NCBI GenBank assembly: GCA_002429115.1
Contig: DIYS01000209.1
Span: 1 to 64,000 of the forward strand
Source of the DNA: Saccharicrinis sp. UBA6048
GTDB lineage: Bacteria > Bacteroidota > Bacteroidia > Bacteroidales > Marinilabiliaceae
Direction: 5' to 3'
DNA: 64,000 bases
This document shows, piece after piece, positions 42,580 to 51,666 of this stretch; position 1 is the first letter of the stretch; each line of letters begins with the position of its first letter. The notes under the pieces were generated by a model, which worked only from the letters and a program-made list of their open reading frames with translations, was not told the origin of the DNA and did no database searches. Position numbers and translations under genes: made by a program.

Positions 42580-44736
42580 TTAATCATCGTTTTCTTCTTC
42601 TTCAAATGCCTTCATCAGATCAACCTGAATCTCTGGTGGCACCTTGTCGTATTGAGCAAATTCCATTGAGTAGAATGCTCTACCTCCGGTGATACTGCTA
42701 AGGGACGTAGAATATTTGTTCATTTCCTTCAAAGGCACTTTGGCTTTAATAACCTCGAAGCCTTTTTCACTTGACATACCTTCAATCATGGCACGGCGTC
42801 CTTGCAGGTCACTCATTACGTCACCCATACGGTCGCTCGGTACTTTCACTTCTACATCGTATACAGGCTCAAGAATCTTTGGTCCGGCATTTTTAAATGC
42901 TTCGCTAAAGGCATGACGTCCGGCAAGCTTAAATGAAATCTCGTTGGAGTCTACCTGGTGCATTTTACCATCGTAGATCCATACTCTAATATCACGAGCG
43001 TAGGAGCCGGTTAACGGACCTTGCTCCATCTTTTCCATTATACCCTTTAATATGGCTGGCATAAAACGGGCATCAATTGAGCCACCAACAATACAGTTAT
43101 TGTAGATCAGTTTACCACCCCAAGGTAATTTGTGTTCTTCGGTACCTTTTACATTTAGTTTGATTTCCTGACCATCAATTTTCATCGACCCAGGTGTAGG
43201 CATATCTTCGTAGAATGGTTCAATAATCATATGCACTTCACCAAACTGACCAGAACCACCCGATTGCTTTTTATGACGGTAGTCAGCGCGTGCAATCTTT
43301 GTAATTGTTTCGCGATACGGAATGCGAGGCGACAGAAATTCAATCTCAATTTTGTCATTGTTTTCAATACGCCACTTCATCGTATTTAAGTGGAATTCGC
43401 CCATTCCAAATACAATGATCTGCTTCAACTCCTTCGAGTATTCAACTGTTAAGGTTGGATCTTCTTCATGAATTCGTTGAAGTACTTCTCCTAACTTTTC
43501 TTCATCGCTTTCATTGATGGCTTTAATAGCCGCACGATATTTTGGATTAGGATACGCAATGGCATCAAAAATATATTCGGTACCCTTTGTATTAAGGGTA
43601 TGATTTGTATGTGTTTCTTTAAGCTTTACGGTTGCACCAATATCGCCGGCGACAAGCTTCTCAACTTTATGTCGGCTATTACCTGCTACGCAGTATAATT
43701 GAGCAATGCGTTCTTTAGCGTCGCGGTTGGCATTAATAAGATCCATGCCTTCTTCAACCTGTCCCGACATTACTTTAAAGTAGGAAACTTCACCCAAGTG
43801 CGGTTCAATACTGGTTTTAAATACGAATAACGAAGTAGGTCCATCCGGATTGTAAGGTACTTCTGTGCCATCATTCGTTGTAGGAACTGGCATTTCTGAT
43901 ACGTTAGGCACAACATTACCCAGGAATTCCATTAATCGGCGACCACCCATATCTTTTTTAGCCGATACACAGAAAACAGGGAACATATCCCGGGCAATTA
44001 GCCCTTTATGGATGCCCTGACGCATTTGATCTTCATTTAATGTGCCTTCTTCAAAATAAAGTTCCATTAATGATTCATCATTTTCTGCTGCTGCTTCTAC
44101 CAGGGTGTTGTGAAGTTCATCGGCTTTTTCTTTTTGATCAGCCGGAATTTCAAGAATCTGTGGTTCGCCACCATCAGGTCCCCATTGGTACATCTTCATT
44201 TTCAGTACATCTACAACTGCATTGAAATCAGGGCCAACCGCTACAGGATATTGCACAATCACCACCTTGTTGCCAAAAATGCTTGTTGCCTGCTCAATGG
44301 TTTGCTCAAAATTGGCCTTTTCATGGTCAAGCTGGTTGGCCACAAAAATGACTGGCTTTTTATATTGATCCGTATATCTGAATAAATTTTCGGTACCAAC
44401 TTCGACACCTTGTGTGGTGTTCAGAATCATTAAAGCTGTATCGGTAACATTTAATGAGGTAATGGCTCCTCCAATAAAATCATCAGACCCAGGGCAATCA
44501 ATAATATTAAACTTGCGACCTAAATATTCAGTGAATAATACGGACGAAAAAACCGAGTAACCATATTCATGCTCAACTCGGTTATAATCTGAGACTGTAT
44601 TATTACTTTCAACATCGCCTCTTCGTTTTATAACACCACCTTCGAAAAGCACTGCTTCAGCGAGGGTGGTTTTGCCTGAGCCGCTGCCGCCAAGCAGGGC
44701 TAAATTTTTAATCTTATCAGCTTGGTATAATTTCAT
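42580..44736 (-). CDS. EF-G-like translational GTPase (divergent paralogue)
   Basis: Protein of 718 residues with the five-domain EF-G layout, including domain IV (GGSIDARFMPAILKGIMEKM) and domain V (RAMIEGMSSEKGFEVIKA). The GTPase motifs are divergent: P-loop GGSGSGKTT (16-24) rather than GHVDHGKTT, no RGITI switch I, G3 as DCPGSDDF (80-87) and G4 as NQLD (134-137) instead of NKxD. This is the EF-G-like group sometimes named FusA2, widespread in Bacteroidota and not the canonical translocase. Related proteins have been linked to ribosome recycling or stress, but which applies here is unknown. It is a single gene with a strong terminator. Confidence 0.9.
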   Translation of the reverse strand: MKLYQADKIKNLALLGGSGSGKTTLAEAVLFEGGVIKRRGDVESNNTVSDYNRVEHEYGYSVFSSVLFTEYLGRKFNIIDCPGSDDFIGGAITSLNVTDTALMILNTTQGVEVGTENLFRYTDQYKKPVIFVANQLDHEKANFEQTIEQATSIFGNKVVIVQYPVAVGPDFNAVVDVLKMKMYQWGPDGGEPQILEIPADQKEKADELHNTLVEAAAENDESLMELYFEEGTLNEDQMRQGIHKGLIARDMFPVFCVSAKKDMGGRRLMEFLGNVVPNVSEMPVPTTNDGTEVPYNPDGPTSLFVFKTSIEPHLGEVSYFKVMSGQVEEGMDLINANRDAKERIAQLYCVAGNSRHKVEKLVAGDIGATVKLKETHTNHTLNTKGTEYIFDAIAYPNPKYRAAIKAINESDEEKLGEVLQRIHEEDPTLTVEYSKELKQIIVFGMGEFHLNTMKWRIENNDKIEIEFLSPRIPYRETITKIARADYRHKKQSGGSGQFGEVHMIIEPFYEDMPTPGSMKIDGQEIKLNVKGTEEHKLPWGGKLIYNNCIVGGSIDARFMPAILKGIMEKMEQGPLTGSYARDIRVWIYDGKMHQVDSNEISFKLAGRHAFSEAFKNAGPKILEPVYDVEVKVPSDRMGDVMSDLQGRRAMIEGMSSEKGFEVIKAKVPLKEMNKYSTSLSSITGGRAFYSMEFAQYDKVPPEIQVDLMKAFEEEENDD

Positions 44737-44991
44737 AAAGCTTAATTTAAGAGTTTGTAAAATTTTAGGTAAATATGGGTGTCTGTAAAATTAGTAATAT
44801 TTAGAAAAGAATCAAGTTAATGAGGCGCAAAGTAGCAAGGTGTTAGCTTATTTTTTCTGGATATAATTAAATGTGTAAATAGGACAAAAAAGTCTTTTAA
44901 TTTAAGTTTATTTTATCCTTGTGTTAGCATTCAAGGTTGAAAATGCAAGTTATAATGCTTAATTTGATTGTTCATTTTTCAAATCCTTGCT

Positions 44992-45357
44992 ATGCTGTTA
45001 GAGGGAAATGCCCAAAAGCTAAAAGTCATTATTGGTGAAGACGATCGTGTGTATCAACGCCCGTTGTACGAAGCCATCGTTTTTGCTGCTAAAAAGTATA
45101 AAATGGCAGGCGTCACCGTATATAATGGCCGATTATCATATGGGGCCGAAAGCATTTTGAGCAACAGCAAAGTTTTTTCTTTATCTCCTGAACAACCAAT
45201 AATCATCGAATTAGTTGATCGTTTTGAGCGAATCAGTAGCTTTGCAGAAATTGTAGTTAAATTGTTGGATAAAGCTAAAAGCGGAGGCATTATTTATACC
45301 GAAGATGTCAAAGTGCTTGCTTACGGTGGGGGCAGAGATAAAGAAGCGAAAAACTAA
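44992..45357 (+). CDS. DUF190 (PII-like fold) protein
   Basis: Small protein of 121 residues from the ATG at 44992; the longer frame to 44968 uses TTG. The sequence MLLEGNAQKLKVIIGEDDRV, AIVFAAKKYKMAGVTVYNG, RLSYGAESIL and PIIIELVDRFERI matches DUF190, a PII-like trimeric fold often encoded beside the fluoride exporter CrcB. No crcB is nearby here. Its ligand is unknown. The gene runs in the same direction as the phosphatase-like gene 41 bp downstream. Confidence 0.87.
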   Translation: MLLEGNAQKLKVIIGEDDRVYQRPLYEAIVFAAKKYKMAGVTVYNGRLSYGAESILSNSKVFSLSPEQPIIIELVDRFERISSFAEIVVKLLDKAKSGGIIYTEDVKVLAYGGGRDKEAKN

Positions 45358-45398
45358 CAATTCATTAATTTTAATAATCGTAGAGTAATTCTAACGCA

Positions 45399-47015
45399 AT
45401 GTTTAAACAAACTCTAAACATATTGCTGGCGCTATTGCTATGTTTTAATACTGTAGCGTTTGCGCAAAAAGTGCCATCAAAACGACCAAAGCTGGTTGTT
45501 TTTATTATGGTGAATCAGCTTAATACGCATCAATTGGTTGCTTTTAAAGATCAGCTTTCGGACAATGGTCTTAAGCGACTTATAAATGGGGGCACTTATT
45601 ATAGAAATGCTTCTTATCCGGCCGGCTCAACCTATTATGGGAGTAACCTGGCGACTATATATACAGGTGCTTATGCCTCTACGCATGGTATCGTGTCCGA
45701 CTGGTGGTACGATCATTTAAGAGGGAAAGAGGTGAGTGCGGCTTATGGTGATCTGATATTAAATGAAGATGATAAAAGCCATTATCCGACAACAGATCGT
45801 TTGTTGACATCAACACTAACAGATGAATTGCAATGGATTAATAACAGAACATCTAAAGTGGGCGCTATAGGGTTTAACAGTAATTACCTGATTTGGACCG
45901 GGGGGCACAATCCTGATCATCTATTCATGATCAATGATGATACAGGAGCATTTAGTGTTGCAAATAAAAGTGACACGATTAGTTCTTTACTTGACTGGGT
46001 GGTTGATTTCAATGATAAAGAGCTGTTGCAGATGTATAGTAAACGTAGTTGGGGGCCTTTAAACAATCTGAACAGGTATTACCAGATGAAATATTTCAGC
46101 GAACAAAGGGGCGAGAGTAACGCATTTATGTATTCGCTCGAGCCACAAGAGGGCAAAGGAGCTTATATTCCTGTTGTGCATTCGCCTTTTGGAAATACAC
46201 TGATTCATGATTTTGCCATGTCTTTAATTGTTAATGAAGAATATGGTAAAGATGAGGCCACCGATGTGTTAACCTTGCATTTTACAACGCGATCAGTTCA
46301 TGGAGATAAGTCTGGTGCATTCGATGCTGAAACCGAAGACATGATATTGCGCCTGGATATGGAAATTGCTTCTTTACTGAAGAAAATAGATAAAGAGGTT
46401 GGGCTGGAAAATACATTGGTTGTTACTACTTCTGTTGATGCTCCTGCACGCTCGATGGAAGAAAATAATGACCACCATATACCAACAGGTGTTTTTAACG
46501 GAAATAAGGCGTCTTCATTGCTAAACTTGTTTTTAATGGCTAAGTATGGGCAGGGGAAATGGGTGATGACTTACCATGATGTGCAAATATATTTGAATCG
46601 CGATTTGATAAAAAAACAAAAACTCGATATCAGAATCATTGAGCAGGAGGCGGCTCATTTTTTGCGAGATATGGAAGGAGTTGCTTTTGCAATACCTGTG
46701 TCTGAACTGCAGAATCTGCCTTCGGATATTACTTCCTTAAGGAGTTTAAAGCTTAATTATCATCCGATTCGCTCGGGCGATATTGTATTAAAGATTCAAC
46801 CTGGCTGGGTTGAAGAGCTGGAGGACGGGCGAAAAATAAATCGCTCGTGGAGTGCCACGCATATGCCGCTTATATTTTATGGCTGGAAAATTAAACACCA
46901 GGAAGTGTACGAATCGGTTCCGATGATTAATGTAGCGCCAACCATTAGTTCGTTTCTTGAGATTCCCTTTCCAAACGGGTCGGAAGGAACTACATTGAAA
47001 GGCTTAATTGATTAG
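45399..47015 (+). CDS. Alkaline-phosphatase-superfamily protein, probably catalytically inactive
   Basis: Exported protein of 538 residues (signal peptide LNILLALLLCFNTVAFAQ). Overall it follows the PafA/nucleotide-pyrophosphatase fold, with THGIVSDWWYD, the inserted middle domain and the late THMPLIFYGWKIK plus VAPTISSFLEIPFPNG. Key catalytic positions appear lost: the first metal Asp is Asn (MVNQLNTHQL), the nucleophile region lacks the usual GHAS, the DxxGH segment reads SVHGDKSG, and the TADHG segment reads TTSVD. I therefore infer a pseudophosphatase, perhaps a binding protein. It overlaps the convergent GGGP synthase gene by 4 bp. Confidence 0.8.
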   Translation: MFKQTLNILLALLLCFNTVAFAQKVPSKRPKLVVFIMVNQLNTHQLVAFKDQLSDNGLKRLINGGTYYRNASYPAGSTYYGSNLATIYTGAYASTHGIVSDWWYDHLRGKEVSAAYGDLILNEDDKSHYPTTDRLLTSTLTDELQWINNRTSKVGAIGFNSNYLIWTGGHNPDHLFMINDDTGAFSVANKSDTISSLLDWVVDFNDKELLQMYSKRSWGPLNNLNRYYQMKYFSEQRGESNAFMYSLEPQEGKGAYIPVVHSPFGNTLIHDFAMSLIVNEEYGKDEATDVLTLHFTTRSVHGDKSGAFDAETEDMILRLDMEIASLLKKIDKEVGLENTLVVTTSVDAPARSMEENNDHHIPTGVFNGNKASSLLNLFLMAKYGQGKWVMTYHDVQIYLNRDLIKKQKLDIRIIEQEAAHFLRDMEGVAFAIPVSELQNLPSDITSLRSLKLNYHPIRSGDIVLKIQPGWVEELEDGRKINRSWSATHMPLIFYGWKIKHQEVYESVPMINVAPTISSFLEIPFPNGSEGTTLKGLID

Positions 47016-47743
47016 AAAGACTTGATGACATCGTGAAAGCCGGCAAGCAGTGAAATGTCTTTCTCCAGGGCACTTCCCACAACAATTATATCAGCACCGG
47101 CTTTGCATGCTTCTTTAATTTGTTCTTCTGTTCTTAAGCCACCGCCGATCATTAGTGGAATATCCAGGTTGTGCTTAACGGATTCAATCATCGTGGTTGG
47201 GATGGGTTGACTCGCCCCACTACCGGCATCCATATATATCATTTTCATACCCATGTATTGACCAGCTAAAGCAGTAGCAATGGCGATGTCCTGCTTGTCG
47301 TTTGGTATTGGGGCAGTTTGACTAATGTAATGAACTGAGGTGCTGCTGCCACCATCAATCAGCATGTAACCTGTAGAGATTGCTTCGATTCCGTAGGCTT
47401 TGATAAAAGGTGCTGCTGTAACGTGATGGCTGATCAGAAATTCAGGGTTACGACCAGAAATCAACGACAAGAGCAGTAAGGCATCAATGTCTTTGCACAA
47501 GTGTGATGATGACCCCGGGTATAGAATCACTGGTACTGAAATAACTTCTTTTAATTTCTGAATAAACACACCTGTATCCATACTGATAAGACTACCTCCG
47601 ATTAATAATAAATCGGGTTTTACCTCATTTAGTATATTCTCCAGCTCGTCCAGTTTATCCAAAGGAAACTTGTCCGGATCGATTAAGAAAGCAAGCTGCT
47701 TTTCCTTGTTATTATATTTCGATAATATCTGATTGTAAATCAT
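47012..47743 (-). CDS. Geranylgeranylglyceryl/heptaprenylglyceryl phosphate synthase
   Basis: TIM-barrel prenyltransferase of 243 residues that joins sn-glycerol-1-phosphate to a polyprenyl diphosphate, the first step of archaeal-type ether lipids; bacterial homologues exist in Firmicutes (PcrB) and Bacteroidota. Family motifs are visible: LAFLIDPDKFPLDKL, LYPGSSSHLCKDIDALLLLS, ISTGYMLIDGG, YMDAGSGASQPIP, and the glycerophosphate-binding end MIGGGLRTEEQIKEACKAGADIIVVGS split over two strands. It is next to a phosphopantetheinyl transferase gene (10 bp). The in vivo product in Bacteroidota is not settled to my knowledge. Confidence 0.92.
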   Translation of the reverse strand: MIYNQILSKYNNKEKQLAFLIDPDKFPLDKLDELENILNEVKPDLLLIGGSLISMDTGVFIQKLKEVISVPVILYPGSSSHLCKDIDALLLLSLISGRNPEFLISHHVTAAPFIKAYGIEAISTGYMLIDGGSSTSVHYISQTAPIPNDKQDIAIATALAGQYMGMKMIYMDAGSGASQPIPTTMIESVKHNLDIPLMIGGGLRTEEQIKEACKAGADIIVVGSALEKDISLLAGFHDVIKSF

Positions 47744-47753
47744 TACGGTGGTG

Positions 47754-48374
47754 TTAGCAGAAAACGAGTGTAAAGTGTTCGTTCTGAATATATCTTAAGC
47801 TGGAATCCATCATCCGACCCTCATTGATAAAGTTACAATGTAGCTCTTTTTGCTCGCTTATTTTAAAAGGATGAACGATAAACTGATCCTTAAAAATCAC
47901 CCCTTCAATATTATAGAGCTTATATAAGGCCTCCTTGGCGCTCCAGATAATGGTCAGGTAATTAAGTAATTTGGCTTCATCGATGTATTCCGACTCAATC
48001 GGATGAATAAAGCGTTTGGCTACTTTCCGAATTCGCTCTGAGCATATTTCGATATCCAATGCTGTAGGGTTTGTTGAAACGCTTACAGCTACAAATCCAA
48101 AGGTATGAGAAATACTGATATATTTACTCTTGTCTTGTAGCGATGGCTTGCCATTATTGTCATAGACAATATTCGGGTACTTATCAAGGATTAGTTGTAG
48201 AAGTAATCGGGCAGCCAGCCATTCCTGTTTTCGTCTGTCAAGTTTAAAATTGTTGACAGTTTTCAGGTCTGTCTCAGAAATATCCAGTTGAGATCGAAGT
48301 TGTTGACTTGATTCTTCAACTTTCCATATGGCAACTAAGGTGTCGTTGGAGTTATAGGTCTCAAATAATGGCAT
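47754..48374 (-). CDS. 4'-phosphopantetheinyl transferase (Sfp-type)
   Basis: Protein of 206 residues that attaches the phosphopantetheine arm to acyl or peptidyl carrier proteins. The two metal/CoA motifs are present: ALDIEICSERIRKVAKRFI and IIWSAKEALYKLY, with ISISHTFGFVAVSV upstream. The size is that of Sfp/GsppT-like rather than AcpS enzymes. It lies 6 bp after gldD and 10 bp before GGGP synthase, in one apparent run gldE-gldD-PPTase-GGGPS; this order looks like a conserved Bacteroidota cluster, though that is from memory. Confidence 0.92.
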   Translation of the reverse strand: MPLFETYNSNDTLVAIWKVEESSQQLRSQLDISETDLKTVNNFKLDRRKQEWLAARLLLQLILDKYPNIVYDNNGKPSLQDKSKYISISHTFGFVAVSVSTNPTALDIEICSERIRKVAKRFIHPIESEYIDEAKLLNYLTIIWSAKEALYKLYNIEGVIFKDQFIVHPFKISEQKELHCNFINEGRMMDSSLRYIQNEHFTLVFC

Positions 48375-48380
48375 ATCAAC

Positions 48381-48959
48381 TTAGTTACTCCATTTTAATG
48401 TTTCCATTAATCGAATGACATCTTTGTGAACAAATGAAATGACCGGGGCTAAACTATCCTTGTTAGGAACCGCATTAAAATACACTGATCCTCTAATAAA
48501 GTGCTTAAGGCTGTCTGTTGCAAAAAACTGCATCGGGGAAGCTGCATTTCCCTTAATTTCATATAGAATGCCTGTTACATTATTGTCAGGACTTTGAAAT
48601 AGGCGTTCATTAATGGCATCGGCTTTAATGGCGTGTTTGTAAGCAAATTTCCTGCTGTCTTCCAAGAGTGCATAAAGATTATCGTTTACAGGCTTATAGC
48701 TTATATGAATTTTGCCATTGAGCTTTTTGTAGTCGATGTTAATCCAATAAGGCTCAGTCGTTCCTGTTGAGTCAGGCTCGATGGCCACATACTTTGGATG
48801 TTCAAAATTATATGGATAACCCAGGTTGAGTTGTTGGTATTCTTTTTCTGGTAAATCAATTCGAAAATAGCCCCTTGGTTTAGGTGTATGGTTCTGTTTG
48901 CAGGCAGACGCCATAAAGATTACTACCACTATTAAGCATAAAACGACAGCACTTTTCAT
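48381..48959 (-). CDS. gldD: Gliding motility lipoprotein GldD
   Basis: Lipoprotein of 192 residues. The signal sequence ends in a lipobox (VVIFMASAC, Cys20), followed by the family start KPRGYFRIDLPEKEYQ and the segment PYNFEHPKYV. GldD is required for gliding motility and T9SS function in Flavobacterium johnsoniae and is found across gliding Bacteroidota. It is encoded 3 bp after gldE, as in other members of the phylum. No regulatory site of its own is visible. Confidence 0.93.
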   Translation of the reverse strand: MKSAVVLCLIVVVIFMASACKQNHTPKPRGYFRIDLPEKEYQQLNLGYPYNFEHPKYVAIEPDSTGTTEPYWINIDYKKLNGKIHISYKPVNDNLYALLEDSRKFAYKHAIKADAINERLFQSPDNNVTGILYEIKGNAASPMQFFATDSLKHFIRGSVYFNAVPNKDSLAPVISFVHKDVIRLMETLKWSN

Positions 48960-48962
48960 CCC

Positions 48963-50285
48963 CTAATTTTTTAATTCGAATTTAACTTTTTTAATTCGTC
49001 TGTTATCAGCTGCATCAATTGTAAAAACACAACTCTTATACTCTATGACTTCGTGTTTAGCCGGTATTTCACCCTTAAGTTCAAGTATTAATCCACCCAG
49101 TGTTTCCGCTTCGCCTCTCACCTCAGAGAACATCTCTTCATCTGTGTCGGTCACTTTATGGAAGTCATTAAGAAGAATCTTGGCCTCAAAGATGTAAGTT
49201 CCATCTTGTAGCTTGGTGTAAAACTCTTCTTCCGAATCAAGCTCATCACTTATGTCACCAACAATTTCTTCCAAAATATCTTCTAAGGTGACAATACCCA
49301 TGGTACCACCATACTCATCAACCACAATGGCCATATGGATTTTTTGGGATTGAAATTCTTCCAGAAGATCATTTATCATTTTGGTTTCAGGAACATAATA
49401 GGCTTTGCGTATAAGGTTTTGCCACTCAAAGTCTTCTCCCTGGTTAAGGTGAGAAAGTAAATCCTTCACATACAAGATGCCCTTAACATTATCGGGAGTT
49501 TCTTCAAAAACCGGTATGCGTGAATAGCCCGAGTCGATAATAACCTGAAGTACCTTATTGTAATGGCTTTTAATCTCTACATCAATGACATCCACTCTGG
49601 CAGTCATAATTTCTGAAACATCAATATTTCCAAACTTAACGATGCCTTCAAGTATTTCTTTTTCTTCTGAAATATCGCTGCCGGTAAGCTCCAGTGCATG
49701 CGAAATATCATCCATCGATAGGTTTCTTACTTTTCGGGAGATGCGCTTATTGACAATGTTGGTTGATTTGGTAAGAATTAAGCTAAGTGGTTTTAACAGG
49801 CGTGTTAATATATGCAATGGATACGCCATGAATCCGGCAAATTTTCGAGCCGATTGTGAGGCATATACTTTTGGTAATATCTCCCCAAAGAAGAGAATGA
49901 TACCCGTAATAAAAATAATCTCGAATATAAATTTGATGGTGGCGTTACTACCAAAATCAACCAATTCGCTTGCAATAAATGATGTTAAAATTACAATAGC
50001 AACGTTGACAAAGTTATTGCTGATCAATATGGTAGCAAGAAGTGTTTCTTTATCTTTTAAGTGCTTAATAATTAATTTACCCCGCTTGTTTTCCTGTTCT
50101 TTTATGGTTTTTAAATCATTGGGTTCCAATGAGAAAAAAGCGACTTCAGAACCTGATATCATTGCTGAGCAAAGTAGTAGAATAGCATTTACAATGATGG
50201 CAATCAGGGTGCCTATTGTGAAAGGTAAAAAATCCAGCCCTGCGGAGCTGGAAAATTGTATAAGGCTAATACTGTCCGTTTCCAA
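48963..50285 (-). CDS. gldE: Gliding motility-associated protein GldE (CBS-domain CorC family)
   Basis: Membrane protein of 440 residues. The N-terminal DUF21/CNNM domain has three to four helices (around [26 protein letters not shown] in two pieces). A CBS pair follows ([53 protein letters not shown]) and then the CorC_HlyC domain. GldE can partially substitute for GldD defects in Flavobacterium. The reading frame begins with TTG at 50285; the first ATG is 41 codons in and would remove the first helix, so TTG is the likely start. It is between ssb and gldD. Confidence 0.93.
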   Translation of the reverse strand: METDSISLIQFSSSAGLDFLPFTIGTLIAIIVNAILLLCSAMISGSEVAFFSLEPNDLKTIKEQENKRGKLIIKHLKDKETLLATILISNNFVNVAIVILTSFIASELVDFGSNATIKFIFEIIFITGIILFFGEILPKVYASQSARKFAGFMAYPLHILTRLLKPLSLILTKSTNIVNKRISRKVRNLSMDDISHALELTGSDISEEKEILEGIVKFGNIDVSEIMTARVDVIDVEIKSHYNKVLQVIIDSGYSRIPVFEETPDNVKGILYVKDLLSHLNQGEDFEWQNLIRKAYYVPETKMINDLLEEFQSQKIHMAIVVDEYGGTMGIVTLEDILEEIVGDISDELDSEEEFYTKLQDGTYIFEAKILLNDFHKVTDTDEEMFSEVRGEAETLGGLILELKGEIPAKHEVIEYKSCVFTIDAADNRRIKKVKFELKN

Positions 50286-50309
50286 TTAAATAAAATTTAA
50301 GGTTTTAAA

Positions 50310-50783
50310 TTAGAAAGGTAAGTCGTCGGTTTCATCATTTCCTAGGAAAGTATCTTCCTGTGAAGTGTTCGCTGCAGTTGTGCTTGGTGATTGCGTTTGA
50401 GTATTGCCCATTGGTGCAGCTGGCTGGCTTGATGATCCCGGATTGTCTGACTTTTTTCCTAATAATTGAAGGTTATCAACAAATACCTCTGTAGTGTAGC
50501 GTTTATTTCCATCTTTATCGTCATAAGATCGTGTTCTTAGCTTACCTTCAATGTAAATCTGGCTGCCTTTTTTAACGTAGTTTTCAACAACTTTGGCAAG
50601 TCCTCTCCAAACAACAATGTTATGCCATTCGGTTCTGTCAGGTATCGTTTGTCCATCGCGCGAAGTAAAACCTCTTTCTGTAGTAGCCAATGTGAAATTT
50701 GCTACCGCAACATCGTTGTCTAAATATCTTACTTCAGGATCTTTACCTACATTTCCTACCAGAATTACTTTGTTAACCGACAT
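50310..50783 (-). CDS. ssb: Single-stranded DNA-binding protein
   Basis: SSB of 157 residues: OB-fold from MSVNKVILVGNVGKDPEVRYL to about 110, a Gln/Ser/Pro-rich flexible linker, and the acidic protein-interaction tip ending DDLPF. It binds and protects single-stranded DNA and recruits repair and replication proteins. It heads a leftward run ssb-gldE-gldD-PPTase-GGGPS with short gaps, so the motility genes may be partly driven by its promoter at about 50.84 kb. Confidence 0.96.
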   Translation of the reverse strand: MSVNKVILVGNVGKDPEVRYLDNDVAVANFTLATTERGFTSRDGQTIPDRTEWHNIVVWRGLAKVVENYVKKGSQIYIEGKLRTRSYDDKDGNKRYTTEVFVDNLQLLGKKSDNPGSSSQPAAPMGNTQTQSPSTTAANTSQEDTFLGNDETDDLPF

Positions 50784-50837
50784 GGATTATTTTTTTTATG
50801 TTATGGATTTTAAAAATACAAAACTTTAATACTAAAA

Positions 50838-50867
50838 CAAAGGTAGCTTATTTGCAGTGCTATTCAA
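50838..50867 (-). promoter_or_regulatory. Candidate promoter for ssb-gldE-gldD
   Basis: Reading leftward: TTG (50867-50865), 19 bp, TACCTTTG (50845-50838). This is the best-spaced leftward -33/-7 match I found. It would give a leader of about 45 nt to the ssb start. Confidence 0.55.
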
Positions 50868-50993
50868 GCTATCTTATTAATAATTGATACAAACTGTCAG
50901 TTGCTCCATCTATTAAGCGTGCAAATGTATTTACACCAGATTTGCCATGTTGTATATTCATTATTCAGTTTCACTAATCAAAATACAAAGATC

Positions 50994-51518
50994 ATGGAAA
51001 AACTTAATTTAAAGAGTCTGGTAATTCTGCTTATTGCTGCAATGGCAATGTTTTGTGTATCATGCAATGATGAGGATGATGATAATGATGGTGTCACCGC
51101 ATCTGAGATTGTTGGTGTTTGGACGGTAAGTAATGTAGAAGGGGATATCGAGATTAATGGCATCTCTTTTATGGATTACCTGATTGATCTATTAGGAATG
51201 ACTCAGGAAGAAGCGGAGGACGCTCTGGAAGAAATGTTAGAAGATTTTCCGGCTTCCGGCACCATCACAATGAATGCTGATGGTACTTATAACTCAAACT
51301 TTAATGATGAGGTTGATTCAGGTACGTGGCACCTGAGTGCTAATGGAAAAGTTTTGACCATTGATAAAGATACTGAAGATGAAATGGTGTTTGATGTAAC
51401 CACATTGACGAACTCAAAGTTGGTTATTGAAGCAACTGAAACCGAACATGTGGATATGAATGATGATATGGTGGATGAATTGCTTGAGGTTACTGTGATA
51501 ATGACTTTTACAAAGTGA
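50994..51518 (+). CDS. Lipocalin-like lipoprotein
   Basis: I start at the ATG at 50994, which gives a lipoprotein signal (LVILLIAAMAMFCVSC, Cys ending the lipobox), rather than the upstream start at 50901. The mature protein of about 150 residues opens with an acidic NDEDDDNDG stretch, then a lipocalin-like beta fold: SEIVGVWTVSNVEGD, SGTITMNADGTYNSNF and DSGTWHLSANGKVLTIDKD. The W-x-V start and the threonine-rich strands are typical of Bacteroidota lipocalin_4-type domains. Ligand is unknown. It is a single gene between divergent ssb and convergent mutY. Confidence 0.82.
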   Translation: MEKLNLKSLVILLIAAMAMFCVSCNDEDDDNDGVTASEIVGVWTVSNVEGDIEINGISFMDYLIDLLGMTQEEAEDALEEMLEDFPASGTITMNADGTYNSNFNDEVDSGTWHLSANGKVLTIDKDTEDEMVFDVTTLTNSKLVIEATETEHVDMNDDMVDELLEVTVIMTFTK

Positions 51519-51666
51519 TGGGGATATCCAGTGTATAATCTCGTTTGTCGAGCTAAGTCGGCAAAGAACAATATTTATATAACCCGAGGTCAACATAAAA
51601 AATTAAGTCGATCCCGGGTTTATATTAGGTCACGGTTCTGTTTTTTTTAGGTGGGCAAGGAGGCTA

